Notes under the pieces: generated by a model | What the model was told of the DNA's origin: nothing | The model's input: only the letters and a program-made list of their open reading frames with translations | The model's database searches: none | Shown: positions 29,061-38,259 of the stretch, one piece after another | How positions within the stretch are numbered: position 1 is the stretch's first letter | How the letters are laid out: each line of letters opens with the position of its first letter | Position numbers and translations under genes: made by a program | Assembly (NCBI RefSeq): GCF_963666525.1 | Contig: NZ_OY762905.1 | Coordinates: 2,276,001-2,340,000, forward strand | Direction of reading: 5' to 3' | Length of the DNA: 64,000 nt | Origin: an uncultured Cohaesibacter sp. | GTDB taxonomy: Bacteria; Pseudomonadota; Alphaproteobacteria; Rhizobiales; Cohaesibacteraceae

Positions 29061-29092
29061 TCACGGTGAGCCGGGGTCACGGTGAGCCGGGC
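29061..29092. repeat. Two tandem 16-bp copies downstream of acnB
   Basis: The unit TCACGGTGAGCCGGGG (29061-29076) is repeated at 29077-29092 with one change at the last base. It lies between the acnB stop and its terminator. Confidence 0.7.
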
Positions 29093-29106
29093 TCAGCCAC
29101 AAGATC

Positions 29107-31899
29107 CTAGAAATGGACGGACCGCGAGGTGCCCGGGATCTCCTGTGGTGGTGAGAACTTGGTCAGGTTGATCCCCTTCACAGCCGTCTTGTATTCATCA
29201 AGCGTCGGCGTGCGACCAAGGATGGCAGAGAGAACAACCACCGGCGTCGAGGCAAGCAGTGATTCGCCCTTCTTCTCGGTGCTGTCTTCCACCACGCGCC
29301 CCTGGAACAGGCGCGTCGAGGTTGCCAGAACGGTATCGCCCTTCTCGGCCTTTTCCTGGTTGCCCATGCAGAGGTTACAGCCCGGACGTTCCAGATAGAG
29401 AATATTCTCATACTCGGTACGGGCAGTGTTCTTTGGCGCTGCGTCGTTGAACTCGAAGCCGGAATATTTCTCCAGAACGTCCCAGTCGCCTTCCTCTTTC
29501 AGCTCATCGATGATGTTGTATGTCGGCGCAGCCACGACGAGAGGAGCCTTGAACTCGACCTTGCCCTTCTCGTCTTCCAGATTGCGCAGCATCTGGGCGA
29601 CGATCTTCATGTCGCCCTTGTGCACCATGCAGGAACCGACGAAGCCCAGATCGACCTTCTTCTCTGCCTGATAGTAGGAGATCGGACGGATCGTGTCGTG
29701 GGTATAGCGCTTGGAAACGTCAGCGTTGTTGACATCCGGGTCGGCAATCATCGGCTCGACGATTTCGTCGAGATCGACAACCACTTCGGCAAAGTATTTC
29801 GCATTGTCGTCAGGACGCAGGGCAGGCTTCTCGCCGGATCTGATTTCGGCAATGCGCTTGTCTGCCTTGTCGATCAGGCCCTGAAGCACCTTCTTCTCAT
29901 TGTCCATGCCCTTGTCGATCATCACCTGAATGCGGCTCTTGGCCAGCTCCAGCGAACCGATCAGGGTTTCGTCGTTGGAAATGCAGATGGAGGCCTTGGC
30001 CTTCATCTCGGCCGTCCAGTCGGTGAAGGTGAAGGCCTGGTCGGCCAACAGGGTGCCGATATGCACTTCGATGATGCGGCCCTGGAAGACGTTGTCGCCA
30101 TGCTGCTTGAGCATCTGGGCCTGAGTGGCATGCACCACATCGCGGAAGTCCATGTAATCGGCCATTGTACCCTTGAAGGTCACCTTGACGGATTCAGGGA
30201 TCGGCATGGTAGCTTCACCAGTGGCCAGAGCCAGTGCCACGGTGCCGGAGTCGGCACCAAAGGCAACACCCTTGGACATGCGGGTGTGGCTGTCACCGCC
30301 GATAATGATATCCCAGTCATCCACGGTGAGATCGTTCAGCATCTTGTGAATGACGTCCGTCAGCGGCGGATAGACATTCTTTGGATCACGACCGGTGATC
30401 AGGCCAAAGCCGTTCATGAATTTCATCAGCTTCGGAATGTTGGCCTGCGCCTTGAGATCCCAGACCGATGCGGTGTGGCAGCCGGACTGGTAGGCACCGT
30501 CCAGCGTCGGCGAGATCACCGTTGCCGCCATGGCTTCCAGTTCCTGCGCGGTCATCAGACCGGTGGTATCCTGCGAGCCGACGATATTGACCTTGACGCG
30601 GACGTCCGAACCGGCGAGCAGCGGCAGCTTCGCGCTCACGCCCACGGCGTTCTTGTTGAAGATCTTTTCAACGGCGGTCAGACCCTGCCCCTCTTTGGTG
30701 ATTTCCTTGGAAGGCGCAAAGACAACCGGCGGCTCGACGCCGAGGATGTCGGCAGCAACCGTCTGCAGCTTCTTGCCGAAGACCACGGCGTAGGAACCGC
30801 CGGCCTTCATGAACTCGACCTTCTGCGGCGTGAAGGCGGAGGCCACATTGGCCAGCTCTTCCTTGCCATTGTCACTGTAGAGCTTCTTGTTCTTGGTATT
30901 GATCTTCAGAACGGTGCCGGTTTCAACGGAATATTTCTGTTCGAGAACAGGGTTGCCATCGTTGTTGAGGATCGGCTTGCCATCCTCATCCGTTTTCTTG
31001 ACCCAGTTCTTGAGGTCGATGCCGATGCCGCCGGTCACGTCGACCGTGGTGCGGAAGATCGGCGAAATGCCGTTGGTGCCGGCAACAACCGGAGCGATGT
31101 TGACGAAAGGAACATAGGGGCTGGCCTGCTTGCCGGTCCACAGAGCCACGTTGTTGACGCCGGACATGCGCGATGACCCTACGCCCATGGTGCCCTTTTC
31201 AGCAATCAGCATCACACGCTTGCCCGGATGCTGCAATTTCAGTGCCTGAATTTCCTTCTGTGCCTTTTCGGAGATCATGCATTTGCCATGCAGTTCACGG
31301 TCGGCACGGGAGTGGGCCTGATTGCCCGGAGACAACAGGTCGGTGGAGATGTCGCCTTCGGCGGCGATATAGGTCACCACTTCGACCTCTTCCTCAATGT
31401 CGGGAAGCTTGGTGAAGAATTCGGCGTTGGCATAGCTCTGCAGGACATCCTTGGCCACCGCGTTGCCAGCCTTGTAGGCTTCCTCGAGGCGGCTGGTATC
31501 GGCATCATAAAGGAACACCTGCGTTTTCAGAACGTCCGCAGCCTGCGCTGCAATGGACGCATCATCGCCCAGCGCCAGATCGAGCAGAACTTCAACCGAC
31601 GGGCCACCTTTCATGTGCGACAGCAGCTCGAAGGCAAATGCTTCGGAAATTTCCGGAACCGAGGCTTCACTCAGGATGATCTCCTTGAGGAACTTGGCCT
31701 TGGCACCGGCAGCGCTTGTCGTGCCCGGAAGGGTATTGTAGATGAAGTGGTGGAGGGAATCGGCGCGGTACGCGTTGGCGGGATCCTTGATCTGCTCAAT
31801 AATCTCATTCAACAACGCAGCATCGTCGATAGGCTTGGGGTGCAAACCTTGAATCTTGCGAGTCTCGATTTCGTCCAGATAATTTGTATATAAGGTCAT
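29107..31899 (-). CDS. acnB: Bifunctional aconitate hydratase 2/2-methylisocitrate dehydratase
   Basis: AcnB converts citrate and isocitrate via cis-aconitate in the TCA cycle and can act in the methylcitrate cycle. The 930 residues fit AcnB, with the N-terminal HEAT-like domain, then the swivel domain, then the catalytic core. Core motifs are GGDSHTRMS and the three [4Fe-4S] cysteines, one in GFVGSCMVHKG and two in PGCNLCMGNQ. An AcnA-type enzyme would have the swivel domain at the C-terminus. It is divergent from ccmA across 456 bp, the locus where many Alphaproteobacteria carry acnA (see findings). Confidence 0.95.
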   Translation of the reverse strand: MTLYTNYLDEIETRKIQGLHPKPIDDAALLNEIIEQIKDPANAYRADSLHHFIYNTLPGTTSAAGAKAKFLKEIILSEASVPEISEAFAFELLSHMKGGPSVEVLLDLALGDDASIAAQAADVLKTQVFLYDADTSRLEEAYKAGNAVAKDVLQSYANAEFFTKLPDIEEEVEVVTYIAAEGDISTDLLSPGNQAHSRADRELHGKCMISEKAQKEIQALKLQHPGKRVMLIAEKGTMGVGSSRMSGVNNVALWTGKQASPYVPFVNIAPVVAGTNGISPIFRTTVDVTGGIGIDLKNWVKKTDEDGKPILNNDGNPVLEQKYSVETGTVLKINTKNKKLYSDNGKEELANVASAFTPQKVEFMKAGGSYAVVFGKKLQTVAADILGVEPPVVFAPSKEITKEGQGLTAVEKIFNKNAVGVSAKLPLLAGSDVRVKVNIVGSQDTTGLMTAQELEAMAATVISPTLDGAYQSGCHTASVWDLKAQANIPKLMKFMNGFGLITGRDPKNVYPPLTDVIHKMLNDLTVDDWDIIIGGDSHTRMSKGVAFGADSGTVALALATGEATMPIPESVKVTFKGTMADYMDFRDVVHATQAQMLKQHGDNVFQGRIIEVHIGTLLADQAFTFTDWTAEMKAKASICISNDETLIGSLELAKSRIQVMIDKGMDNEKKVLQGLIDKADKRIAEIRSGEKPALRPDDNAKYFAEVVVDLDEIVEPMIADPDVNNADVSKRYTHDTIRPISYYQAEKKVDLGFVGSCMVHKGDMKIVAQMLRNLEDEKGKVEFKAPLVVAAPTYNIIDELKEEGDWDVLEKYSGFEFNDAAPKNTARTEYENILYLERPGCNLCMGNQEKAEKGDTVLATSTRLFQGRVVEDSTEKKGESLLASTPVVVLSAILGRTPTLDEYKTAVKGINLTKFSPPQEIPGTSRSVHF

Positions 31900-32355
31900 G
31901 ATGGTCCCAGCTTATTAGTATTGCTCTCCACCCCTCCCGCCTCACTAGATCTGGTGAGAAAAGAAAGGCATTTCAACTGCCGTCGTTAAAGAAATGAGAT
32001 CGACTTGCAATGGTTTCGACAGCCAGAACATTGCCCCGTCGCCGATCATCACCTGCTCGTGCCGAACGCAGTCACCCGGCCAAGGTCAGGGCGTCAGGTT
32101 GCGCACGCATTGAGAAAAAAACGCTTACGGAGACTTTACAAGAGGGCCAAAAGCACAACCTGTGGGCTGTAGAATTCAGCAGCCTCCGTGTAAAACCGTA
32201 GGCATGGAATACGCTCCTTTTATGATCTTTTCCCCTTGATTGCTAGATAACCGATGGTCTTGACTGCGCTTTTTTGTATCATGGCTATACTGCCCCCAAA
32301 CGGGTCAGCCCCAAGCAGGAAAATCCAGATAAAAGAATGAAATTCGAGGCAAGAT
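31900..32355. other. Divergent intergenic region acnB/ccmA
   Basis: These 456 bp contain no convincing gene. A short plus-strand frame (32010-32201) has no ribosome site or resemblance to anything. The region must hold the promoters of acnB (leftward) and ccmA (rightward). Confidence 0.55.
32260..32291 (+). promoter_or_regulatory. Possible sigma-70 promoter for the ccm operon
   Basis: TTGACT (32260-32265) and TATACT (32286-32291) resemble -35 and -10 boxes. The 20-nt spacer is longer than usual, so this is a weak proposal. Confidence 0.3.
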
Positions 32356-33069
32356 TTGGTCCAGATTTCGGATCCAGCGGTGAGTAACCAACCAGTGACC
32401 CTTCAAGACAATCAATTGCATTTAAGCGTTCAGAACCTGGGATGCATCCGCGGCGGCCGTCCAGTCATCGAAAATATTTCCTTCGAGCTGCAAGGTGGAA
32501 AAGCGCTGGTGGTAACCGGCCCGAACGGCATCGGCAAATCATCACTGCTGCGCACACTGGCCGGGCTCGTCAAGGCCCATGCCGGCACCATGGTGCTGGA
32601 AGGCGGAGAGGACGATCTTACCGTTGGCCAGCAGGCCCATTACTTCGGCCATGCCGACGCCATCAAGCCCGCCATGACCTGCAGGGAGATCCTCAAATTC
32701 TGGCAGGTCTATTATGGCCACCCCGCCCGCAGTCCCTTTCAGGCGATGATCGAAGTGGGCATCGAGGATCTCATCGATCTGCCTGCCGCCTATCTGTCCG
32801 CCGGTCAGCGCCGCCGCCTGTCGCTTGCGCGCCTTCTGGTCAGCGACCGGCCGCTGTGGCTGCTCGACGAGCCCACATCTGCTCTCGACAAGACATCTGA
32901 GCATCAGCTGGAAGTGCTGATGGCCGAGCATCTGTCCGAAGGCGGGCTGATCATAGCCGCAACCCATGCACCGCTGGGGCTCGTTGACCCTCTGCGCCTG
33001 CATCTTGACCGAAGCCACACCGCCGCACCGGAGCCAGAAGACGCTCCGGACGATGAGACCGGACACTAG
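32356..33069 (+). CDS. ccmA: Heme exporter ATP-binding protein CcmA
   Basis: This is the ATPase of the CcmABCD complex that releases holo-CcmE during System I cytochrome c maturation. The 237-residue product shows Walker A GPNGIGKSS, the ABC signature LSAGQRRRL and Walker B LWLLDEPTSALD, with His in ATHAPL. The start is TTG 32356 behind GAGGCAAGA; an alternative GTG at 32380 would shorten it by eight residues. It is the first gene of ccmABCDG. The C-terminal tail is acidic. Confidence 0.92.
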   Translation: MVQISDPAVSNQPVTLQDNQLHLSVQNLGCIRGGRPVIENISFELQGGKALVVTGPNGIGKSSLLRTLAGLVKAHAGTMVLEGGEDDLTVGQQAHYFGHADAIKPAMTCREILKFWQVYYGHPARSPFQAMIEVGIEDLIDLPAAYLSAGQRRRLSLARLLVSDRPLWLLDEPTSALDKTSEHQLEVLMAEHLSEGGLIIAATHAPLGLVDPLRLHLDRSHTAAPEPEDAPDDETGH

Positions 33070-33080
33070 GAGAGCAGAAC

Positions 33081-33749
33081 ATGTCAGCAATGGGTGCCCT
33101 GTTCATTCGGGATCTGAAACTGTCCGTCCGCATCGGCGGTGGTGCGTTGATGGGCGTGCTGTTCTTCCTCATCGTCGTCACCATCTTTCCCTTTGCGGTA
33201 GGGCCGGACCTCAATCTGCTCTCGCGTATCGGCCCGGCCATCCTCTGGATCGGCGCCCTGCTGGCAACGCTGTTGAGCCTTGACCGCCTGTTCCAGGCCG
33301 ATCAGGAAGACGGCACGCTCGACCTGCTGCTGCTTGGCGAGCATCCGCTGGAACTGGTAGTGCTGATCAAATGCGCAGCCCAGTGGATCTCCACCGGCCT
33401 GCCGCTGGTCATCGCCACGCCGCTGTTGTCACTATTCCTCAATATCGAACCGGTCGGCATCGCCGCCGTGACGGCAACCCTTATGGTCGGCACGCCCGCC
33501 CTGACGCTGATCGGCGCGGTGGGCGCTGCCCTCACGGTCATCCTGCGCCGGGGCGGGCTGCTGCTGTCCATCCTCATCCTGCCGCTGACGATACCCGTGC
33601 TGATCTTCGGCGTCAGCGCCTCACTCGGCGCAGTCACGGACCCGGCTCCGTTCGACACGCCGTTCTATATCCTGTGCGGACTTTCGCTGCTCTATCTGGT
33701 CATCGGCCCGGTGGCAGCGGCAGCGGCGCTCAGAAGTGCGCAGGAATAG
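33081..33749 (+). CDS. ccmB: Heme exporter membrane protein CcmB
   Basis: The 222-residue permease component has six membrane helices and works with CcmA and CcmC in cytochrome c biogenesis. Family features are ALFIRDLKLSVRIGGGALMG near the N-terminus, FQADQEDGTLDLLLLGEHPL on the cytoplasmic side, and a hydrophobic C-terminal half. ATG 33081 has AGGAGAGCAG and begins 11 bp after ccmA. Confidence 0.94.
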   Translation: MSAMGALFIRDLKLSVRIGGGALMGVLFFLIVVTIFPFAVGPDLNLLSRIGPAILWIGALLATLLSLDRLFQADQEDGTLDLLLLGEHPLELVVLIKCAAQWISTGLPLVIATPLLSLFLNIEPVGIAAVTATLMVGTPALTLIGAVGAALTVILRRGGLLLSILILPLTIPVLIFGVSASLGAVTDPAPFDTPFYILCGLSLLYLVIGPVAAAAALRSAQE

Positions 33750-33969
33750 CAGCCCGGAAAGAAGGACAAGACAGGCAGGCCGAAGACATGATGGCAGACA
33801 ACGGGTGGCAGAAAGTCGGTTCGCAAAACCGGCTTTGTTACGAAATCGTAATTCGCACCTCTTCCATCTCGTGATATTTGTCTATGAACCCGACGACACC
33901 CGGCTTCCAGACCGAAACCATCAGGGTGCAATAGCTTTTGCGGCAAGTGACCAGACCGCGGGAAACAGG

Positions 33970-34764
33970 ATGACAGAGACCGAAACCACATCGTTCCAGA
34001 TAAGAGACCTGGCCAACCCGACGCGCTTTCTTGCGCTGCTCGACAAGATCATGCTGCCGCTTCTGATCTTGACCGTCATCGCGCTCGGTATCGGGCTTTA
34101 CATGGCGCTTGTCGTCTCGCCCGACGACTATCAGCAGGGCTCAACCGTCAAGATCATGTATATCCACGTGCCTGCCGCCTGGCTGGCGATGTTCGCCTAC
34201 ACCATGATGACTGTTTCCGCCCTTGGCACCCTGGTCTGGAAACATCCTCTGGCGGATGTCTCGGCCAAGGCAGCAGCCCCTCTTGGGGCCGCATTCACCT
34301 TCGTCTGCCTGATCACCGGCAGCTTCTGGGGCAAACCGATGTGGGGTACTTGGTGGGTCTGGGATGCCCGCCTCACCTCGATGCTCATCCTGCTGATCAT
34401 ATATCTTGGCCTCATCGCGCTCTGGCATGCCATTGAGGATCCGCTCAAGGCAGGCAGGGCCGTCGCCATCCTGACCCTTGTCGGCTTCATCATCATCCCG
34501 ATCATCAAATTCTCGGTCGACTGGTGGAGCACCCTGCACCAGCCCGCCAGCGTCTTCACGCTCGACGGACCAAAGATGGACAACTCGATGCTGATTCCGC
34601 TTCTGATCATGGCCGGAGCCTTCACGCTGCTGTTTACCGTGCTCCATTTCAAGGCCATGAAAAACGAAATCCTGCGCCGCCGGATCCGGTCCATGCAGAT
34701 GCAGGCTGCCCGTCAGGTCGCATCAGGCAACCGGGCGGCAGCTTCGTCCGTCACGCAGCGCTAA
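33970..34764 (+). CDS. ccmC: Heme handling protein CcmC
   Basis: CcmC delivers heme to the chaperone CcmE. The 264-residue membrane protein has six helices, the Trp-rich WWD-type motif WGTWWVWDARLTS and two flanking His ligands in IHVPAAW and TLHQPAS. ATG 33970 lies in the site AACAGGATGA. A 220-bp gap separates it from ccmB and contains only short frames with no recognisable product. Confidence 0.94.
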   Translation: MTETETTSFQIRDLANPTRFLALLDKIMLPLLILTVIALGIGLYMALVVSPDDYQQGSTVKIMYIHVPAAWLAMFAYTMMTVSALGTLVWKHPLADVSAKAAAPLGAAFTFVCLITGSFWGKPMWGTWWVWDARLTSMLILLIIYLGLIALWHAIEDPLKAGRAVAILTLVGFIIIPIIKFSVDWWSTLHQPASVFTLDGPKMDNSMLIPLLIMAGAFTLLFTVLHFKAMKNEILRRRIRSMQMQAARQVASGNRAAASSVTQR

Positions 34765-34796
34765 CAACGCGATCAGGCAAAGGAGAGAGAACCATC

Positions 34797-34976
34797 ATGT
34801 TTGGAAATTATGCCGGTTTCATTCTCGCCTCATACGGCGTGACCGCAGCCACCATCCTCTTGCTGGTGCTATGGGTCATTCTCGACGGACGGAAGCAGGC
34901 CAAAATTCTGGCCCAATTGCATGAGAGAGGTATCCACCGCCGCTCCGAGCGCGCAAAGGCAGCCGTCAATTCCTAA
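34797..34976 (+). CDS. ccmD: Heme exporter subunit CcmD
   Basis: The 59-residue single-pass protein MFGNYAGFILASYG... has one membrane helix (residues 7-29) and a basic cytoplasmic tail (DGRKQAKILAQLHERG). CcmD helps release holo-CcmE from the CcmABC complex. It has a GGAGAGAGA site and lies between ccmC and ccmG, as usual. Confidence 0.9.
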   Translation: MFGNYAGFILASYGVTAATILLLVLWVILDGRKQAKILAQLHERGIHRRSERAKAAVNS

Positions 34977-35010
34977 CCTGCAGTCATCAGCCCCGAGCAA
35001 GACGAATATC

Positions 35011-35676
35011 ATGAGCGAAGAAAACCAGACGCAAGAAGACCAGTCCAAAGGCCCGAACGCGGCGACCACTTCCGATGAAGAGGCAGCGCCTGGCAAGCGG
35101 CGCTTCAACATATTCATCCTCATGCCACTTGTGATCTTCGTTGGCATGGCGGGCCTGTTCGGCTATCAGATGAAATTTGGCCGCAACCCCAATGAAGTGC
35201 CAAGCGTGTTGATTAACAAGCCGGCGCCCGAATTCGATCTTCCGGCGCTGGACGCCAGCTTTGGCATTCGCCGCCCCGATGGCGGCATCATCCCCGGCTT
35301 CAAGACGGAGGACTTCCACCAGAAGGTCGCCGTGGTCAACGTCTGGGCGTCATGGTGCCCCACCTGCCGCGATGAGCACCCGCTACTGATCGATCTGACC
35401 GAAGACAATCGCTTCGACCTCATCGGCCTTGCCTACAAGGACGAGCCAGCCAATTCGGCACGCTTTCTCAAGAACCACGGCAATCCGTTCGACAAGATCG
35501 GGATGGACATTTCTGGCCGCGTCGGCATCGACTGGGGTGTTTACGGCGCTCCGGAAACCTTCATCGTCGATACCAAGGGCGTCATCCGCTACAAGCATAT
35601 CGGAGCCCTGACCAAGAGCTCGCTGGCCGAAAACTTCATGCCCAAACTGGAAGAGATTCTGGCCGAGGCAAACTGA
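35011..35676 (+). CDS. ccmG: Cytochrome c biogenesis thiol:disulfide reductase CcmG/DsbE
   Basis: This membrane-anchored periplasmic thioredoxin reduces apocytochrome c before heme ligation. The 221-residue product has a charged N-terminal extension (residues 1-30), one membrane helix (about 33-52) and a thioredoxin domain with the redox motif WCPTC (in VWASWCPTCRDEHP) and the family GVYGAPETF segment. ATG 35011 is preferred. It ends the operon, 4 bp short of the convergent gene at 35681. Confidence 0.94.
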   Translation: MSEENQTQEDQSKGPNAATTSDEEAAPGKRRFNIFILMPLVIFVGMAGLFGYQMKFGRNPNEVPSVLINKPAPEFDLPALDASFGIRRPDGGIIPGFKTEDFHQKVAVVNVWASWCPTCRDEHPLLIDLTEDNRFDLIGLAYKDEPANSARFLKNHGNPFDKIGMDISGRVGIDWGVYGAPETFIVDTKGVIRYKHIGALTKSSLAENFMPKLEEILAEAN

Positions 35677-35680
35677 GCCA

Positions 35681-35983
35681 TCAGGCAAGGGACTGGCCGA
35701 CGTCAAGCAAAGCCCGAAGACGCTCGGCAAGGCGGGAGCAACTGACCTCAAAATCGGCCTCATCGGTGCGAAAGACCAGCGAGCTGAAGGCGCACTGGCT
35801 ATAACCCTGTCCGATCATCTCGGCACTTCGAGCCAATATTTCCCTGAAGAAGATAAAGCTTGCCCGTCTCACCGGGTAGGCGACAATCGCTCCGGCAAAC
35901 CCGAGCCGCCCGGCCACGGCTTTGCCAAGAGTGCTTTTGCCGACGCCAATCGGACCGTCGAACAACAGAACATGCCGAGCCAT
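35681..35983 (-). CDS. Short P-loop kinase-like protein, probably internally deleted
   Basis: The 100-residue frame begins MARHVLLFDGPIGVGKST, a clear Walker A of the shikimate/adenylate kinase type. It then jumps almost at once to IVAYPVRRASFIFF and, soon after, to MIGQGYSQCAFSSLVFRTD. In full-length relatives, as I remember them (about 165-180 residues), these blocks are separated by about 40-50 residues each, including the DGDD-type substrate site. Both gaps preserve the frame, so this may be a shortened functional form or a decaying gene. Stop codons of this gene and ccmG are 4 bp apart. Confidence 0.5.
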   Translation of the reverse strand: MARHVLLFDGPIGVGKSTLGKAVAGRLGFAGAIVAYPVRRASFIFFREILARSAEMIGQGYSQCAFSSLVFRTDEADFEVSCSRLAERLRALLDVGQSLA

Positions 35984-36029
35984 CGCAGTGGGGCCCCTTG
36001 TTGAAACCGGCAGGCCTCGGCTTGCGACC

Positions 36030-36674
36030 CTATTCCTCGCTCGCCTTCCCCGGCGCATAGCGGCTGAGCAGCGGCATCTGGAAGGCACCGAAGACCATCG
36101 TCAGCGGCATCACGCCGAACACCTTGAAATCCACCCAGATATCGGTGGAGAAATTGCGCCAGACCACCTCGTTGAGAAAAGCCAGCACGAAGAAGAAGAT
36201 GCCCCAGCGGATCGTCAGAATCCGCCAGCCTTCGGCATTGAGCTCGAAGACGGAATCAAACACATAGCCCAGCAGGCTCTTGCCAAACAGCAACCCGCCC
36301 AGCAGCACCGAGCCGAACAGCACATTGACGATGGTCGGTTTCATCTTGATGAAGGTGTCGTCCTGCAGATAGAGCGTCAATCCGCCGAAGATAAACACCA
36401 CAACGCCTGTGACCATCGGCATGACAGGCAGCTTGCCCAGCTTGACGCGGGAAATCACCAGCGACACCACGGTGGCGATCATGAAACAGGCCGTGGCAAT
36501 GAAAATCGGCTTCATGCCGTTGAGCGCCGGAATCCAGTTGGCCAGCATCTCGCCCTTGGCATTGGCAAAGAAGAAGATGCCCAGCGGTCCAAGTTCCAGC
36601 ACCAGCTTCAGGATCTGCGCCTTGTCCAGTTGTGGCTCGGTTGCGTTTTGACCGGGCGTTTCGGAATTGCTCAT
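36030..36674 (-). CDS. yciB: Inner-membrane septation protein YciB/IspZ family
   Basis: The 214-residue protein has five to six membrane segments and the YciB/IspZ signature [16 protein letters not shown], then [20 protein letters not shown] and [20 protein letters not shown]. In Enterobacteria it links to cell division and envelope integrity; the molecular role is not settled. It is the last gene of the leftward dapF-mtaB-ftsY-yciB operon and starts 60 bp after ftsY. ATG 36674 is chosen over an upstream frame extension. Confidence 0.9.
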   Translation of the reverse strand: MSNSETPGQNATEPQLDKAQILKLVLELGPLGIFFFANAKGEMLANWIPALNGMKPIFIATACFMIATVVSLVISRVKLGKLPVMPMVTGVVVFIFGGLTLYLQDDTFIKMKPTIVNVLFGSVLLGGLLFGKSLLGYVFDSVFELNAEGWRILTIRWGIFFFVLAFLNEVVWRNFSTDIWVDFKVFGVMPLTMVFGAFQMPLLSRYAPGKASEE

Positions 36675-36734
36675 GATTTGCCAACTTGCCTTTTCAATTA
36701 CGCCCGTATGGGCAACTCTCATGTCTGGCGGATC

Positions 36735-38195
36735 TCAAAGACCCGCAATCGCCCGTGCAAAGTCCCGCGACGCAAACGGCTCAAGGTCATCGACGCCCTC
36801 GCCAATGCCTATGAAATGGACCGGCACCTTGTGCTTGGCCGAAATGGCCACGAGAATACCACCCCGCGCCGTCCCGTCGAGCTTGGTCATCACGAGACCG
36901 GTGACGCCCGCCATCTTGGAGAAGACCTCGACCTGATTGAGGGCATTCTGACCGGTGGTGGCATCCAGCACCAGCAGCACCGAATGGGGCGCCGCCGGGT
37001 CATGCTTCTTGATCACGCGCACGATCTTTTCAAGCTCGGCCATCAGCTCGGTCCGGTTCTGCAAACGACCGGCGGTGTCGATCAGAAGCACATCCATGCC
37101 CTTCTGCTTGGCCTCTGCCATGGCGTCATAGGCGAGCCCTGCTGCATCGGATCCCACCTCGCGCGCAATCACAGGCGCACCGGTGCGTTCGCCCCAGACC
37201 TTGAGCTGATCGATGGCCGCAGCGCGGAAAGTATCGCCAGCCGCCATCATCACCTTCTTGCCCTCTGCCCGGAATTTCTGGGCCAGCTTGCCGATGGTGG
37301 TGGTCTTGCCAGCGCCATTGACCCCGATCATCAGGATCACATGCGGACCACTGGCCGGTCTGGTGATCTCCAGCGGCTTGGCCACGGGCTCAAGCACCTT
37401 GTCCACTTCCTCGGCAAGAATCTCCTGCACTTCCCGATCGGTCACTTCCTTGTTGTAGCGCCCCTCGGAAAGACGATCCGTGATCGTCATCGCGGTCTCG
37501 ACGCCAAGGTCGGCCTGAATGAGAATGTCTTCCAGATCCTGCAGGGTGTCATCATCAAGCTTGCGCTTGGTAAAAATCGAACTGATGCCCTCACCCAGCG
37601 CGCCGGACGAACGGGAAAGCCCCTGCTTGAGGCGCTCGAACCAGGACAGCTTTTTGGCTGGCTGTTCGGCAGCCACAGCAGCTTCCACAGGCATTGGCGC
37701 GGCAGCAACCGTGTCGGCAACCGCGTTCGCCTCGGCATCCGGTCCGATGGCCACATCGCTTGCCTCAGCAATGACCACAGGGGCTTCGGAAGCCCCCGGC
37801 TCATCGGAAACCGCAACATCCGCCGCGGTCTCGTCCTCGCCCTCGAGAACAACGGCCTCTTCAGCCTCAAGCGCGGCCAGATCCTTCTCGGATACGAGAG
37901 CCGCCAGATCCTCGGCCTGCCGGTCTTCGGCGTCAGTCTCAGCCTGAACCTCAGGCTCGACGGCCCCGGCGGGAAGATCTCCGCCCATCACGGCAACCTC
38001 GGCCGCATCCTCTTCCTCGGCACCCAGATCAGGGCCATCGCTCCCTTGCAAAGCATCGGCGGCGAGACCATCCAGATCGGCAGGATCGACAGCGCCTTCG
38101 CCCTCGGCCTCAAGGACGCCCTCTTTGACTTGCTCTTCGGGCGCACTCTCGTCCGACGAGCCGAACAAACGCGAGAAAAATCCTTTTTTGGCCAC
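36735..38195 (-). CDS. ftsY: Signal recognition particle receptor FtsY
   Basis: This SRP GTPase docks ribosome-nascent chain complexes to SecYEG. The 486-residue protein has a long acidic A domain (residues 10-190, Glu/Ala/Asp-rich, poorly conserved), then the helical N domain (SWFERLKQGLSRSSG) and the GTPase G domain: G1 GVNGAGKTTT, the insertion box GDTFRAAAIDQL, G3 DTAGRLQN and G4 TKLDGTARGG. GTG 38195 is used because GGGAGTAGGATC precedes it. It lies between mtaB and yciB. Confidence 0.95.
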   Translation of the reverse strand: MAKKGFFSRLFGSSDESAPEEQVKEGVLEAEGEGAVDPADLDGLAADALQGSDGPDLGAEEEDAAEVAVMGGDLPAGAVEPEVQAETDAEDRQAEDLAALVSEKDLAALEAEEAVVLEGEDETAADVAVSDEPGASEAPVVIAEASDVAIGPDAEANAVADTVAAAPMPVEAAVAAEQPAKKLSWFERLKQGLSRSSGALGEGISSIFTKRKLDDDTLQDLEDILIQADLGVETAMTITDRLSEGRYNKEVTDREVQEILAEEVDKVLEPVAKPLEITRPASGPHVILMIGVNGAGKTTTIGKLAQKFRAEGKKVMMAAGDTFRAAAIDQLKVWGERTGAPVIAREVGSDAAGLAYDAMAEAKQKGMDVLLIDTAGRLQNRTELMAELEKIVRVIKKHDPAAPHSVLLVLDATTGQNALNQVEVFSKMAGVTGLVMTKLDGTARGGILVAISAKHKVPVHFIGIGEGVDDLEPFASRDFARAIAGL

Positions 38196-38259
38196 GATCC
38201 TACTCCCTGATCGGTAAAGCGCCGGAAGGCGCAAGGCGGCATACGTCTGTGACGGGCAG

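Noticed and set aside
35922-38210. 762-codon plus-strand open frame
   Set aside because: It lies antisense to yciB and ftsY, and its product is His/Gln/Arg-rich with no domain. It is an antisense shadow caused by high GC at third codon positions.
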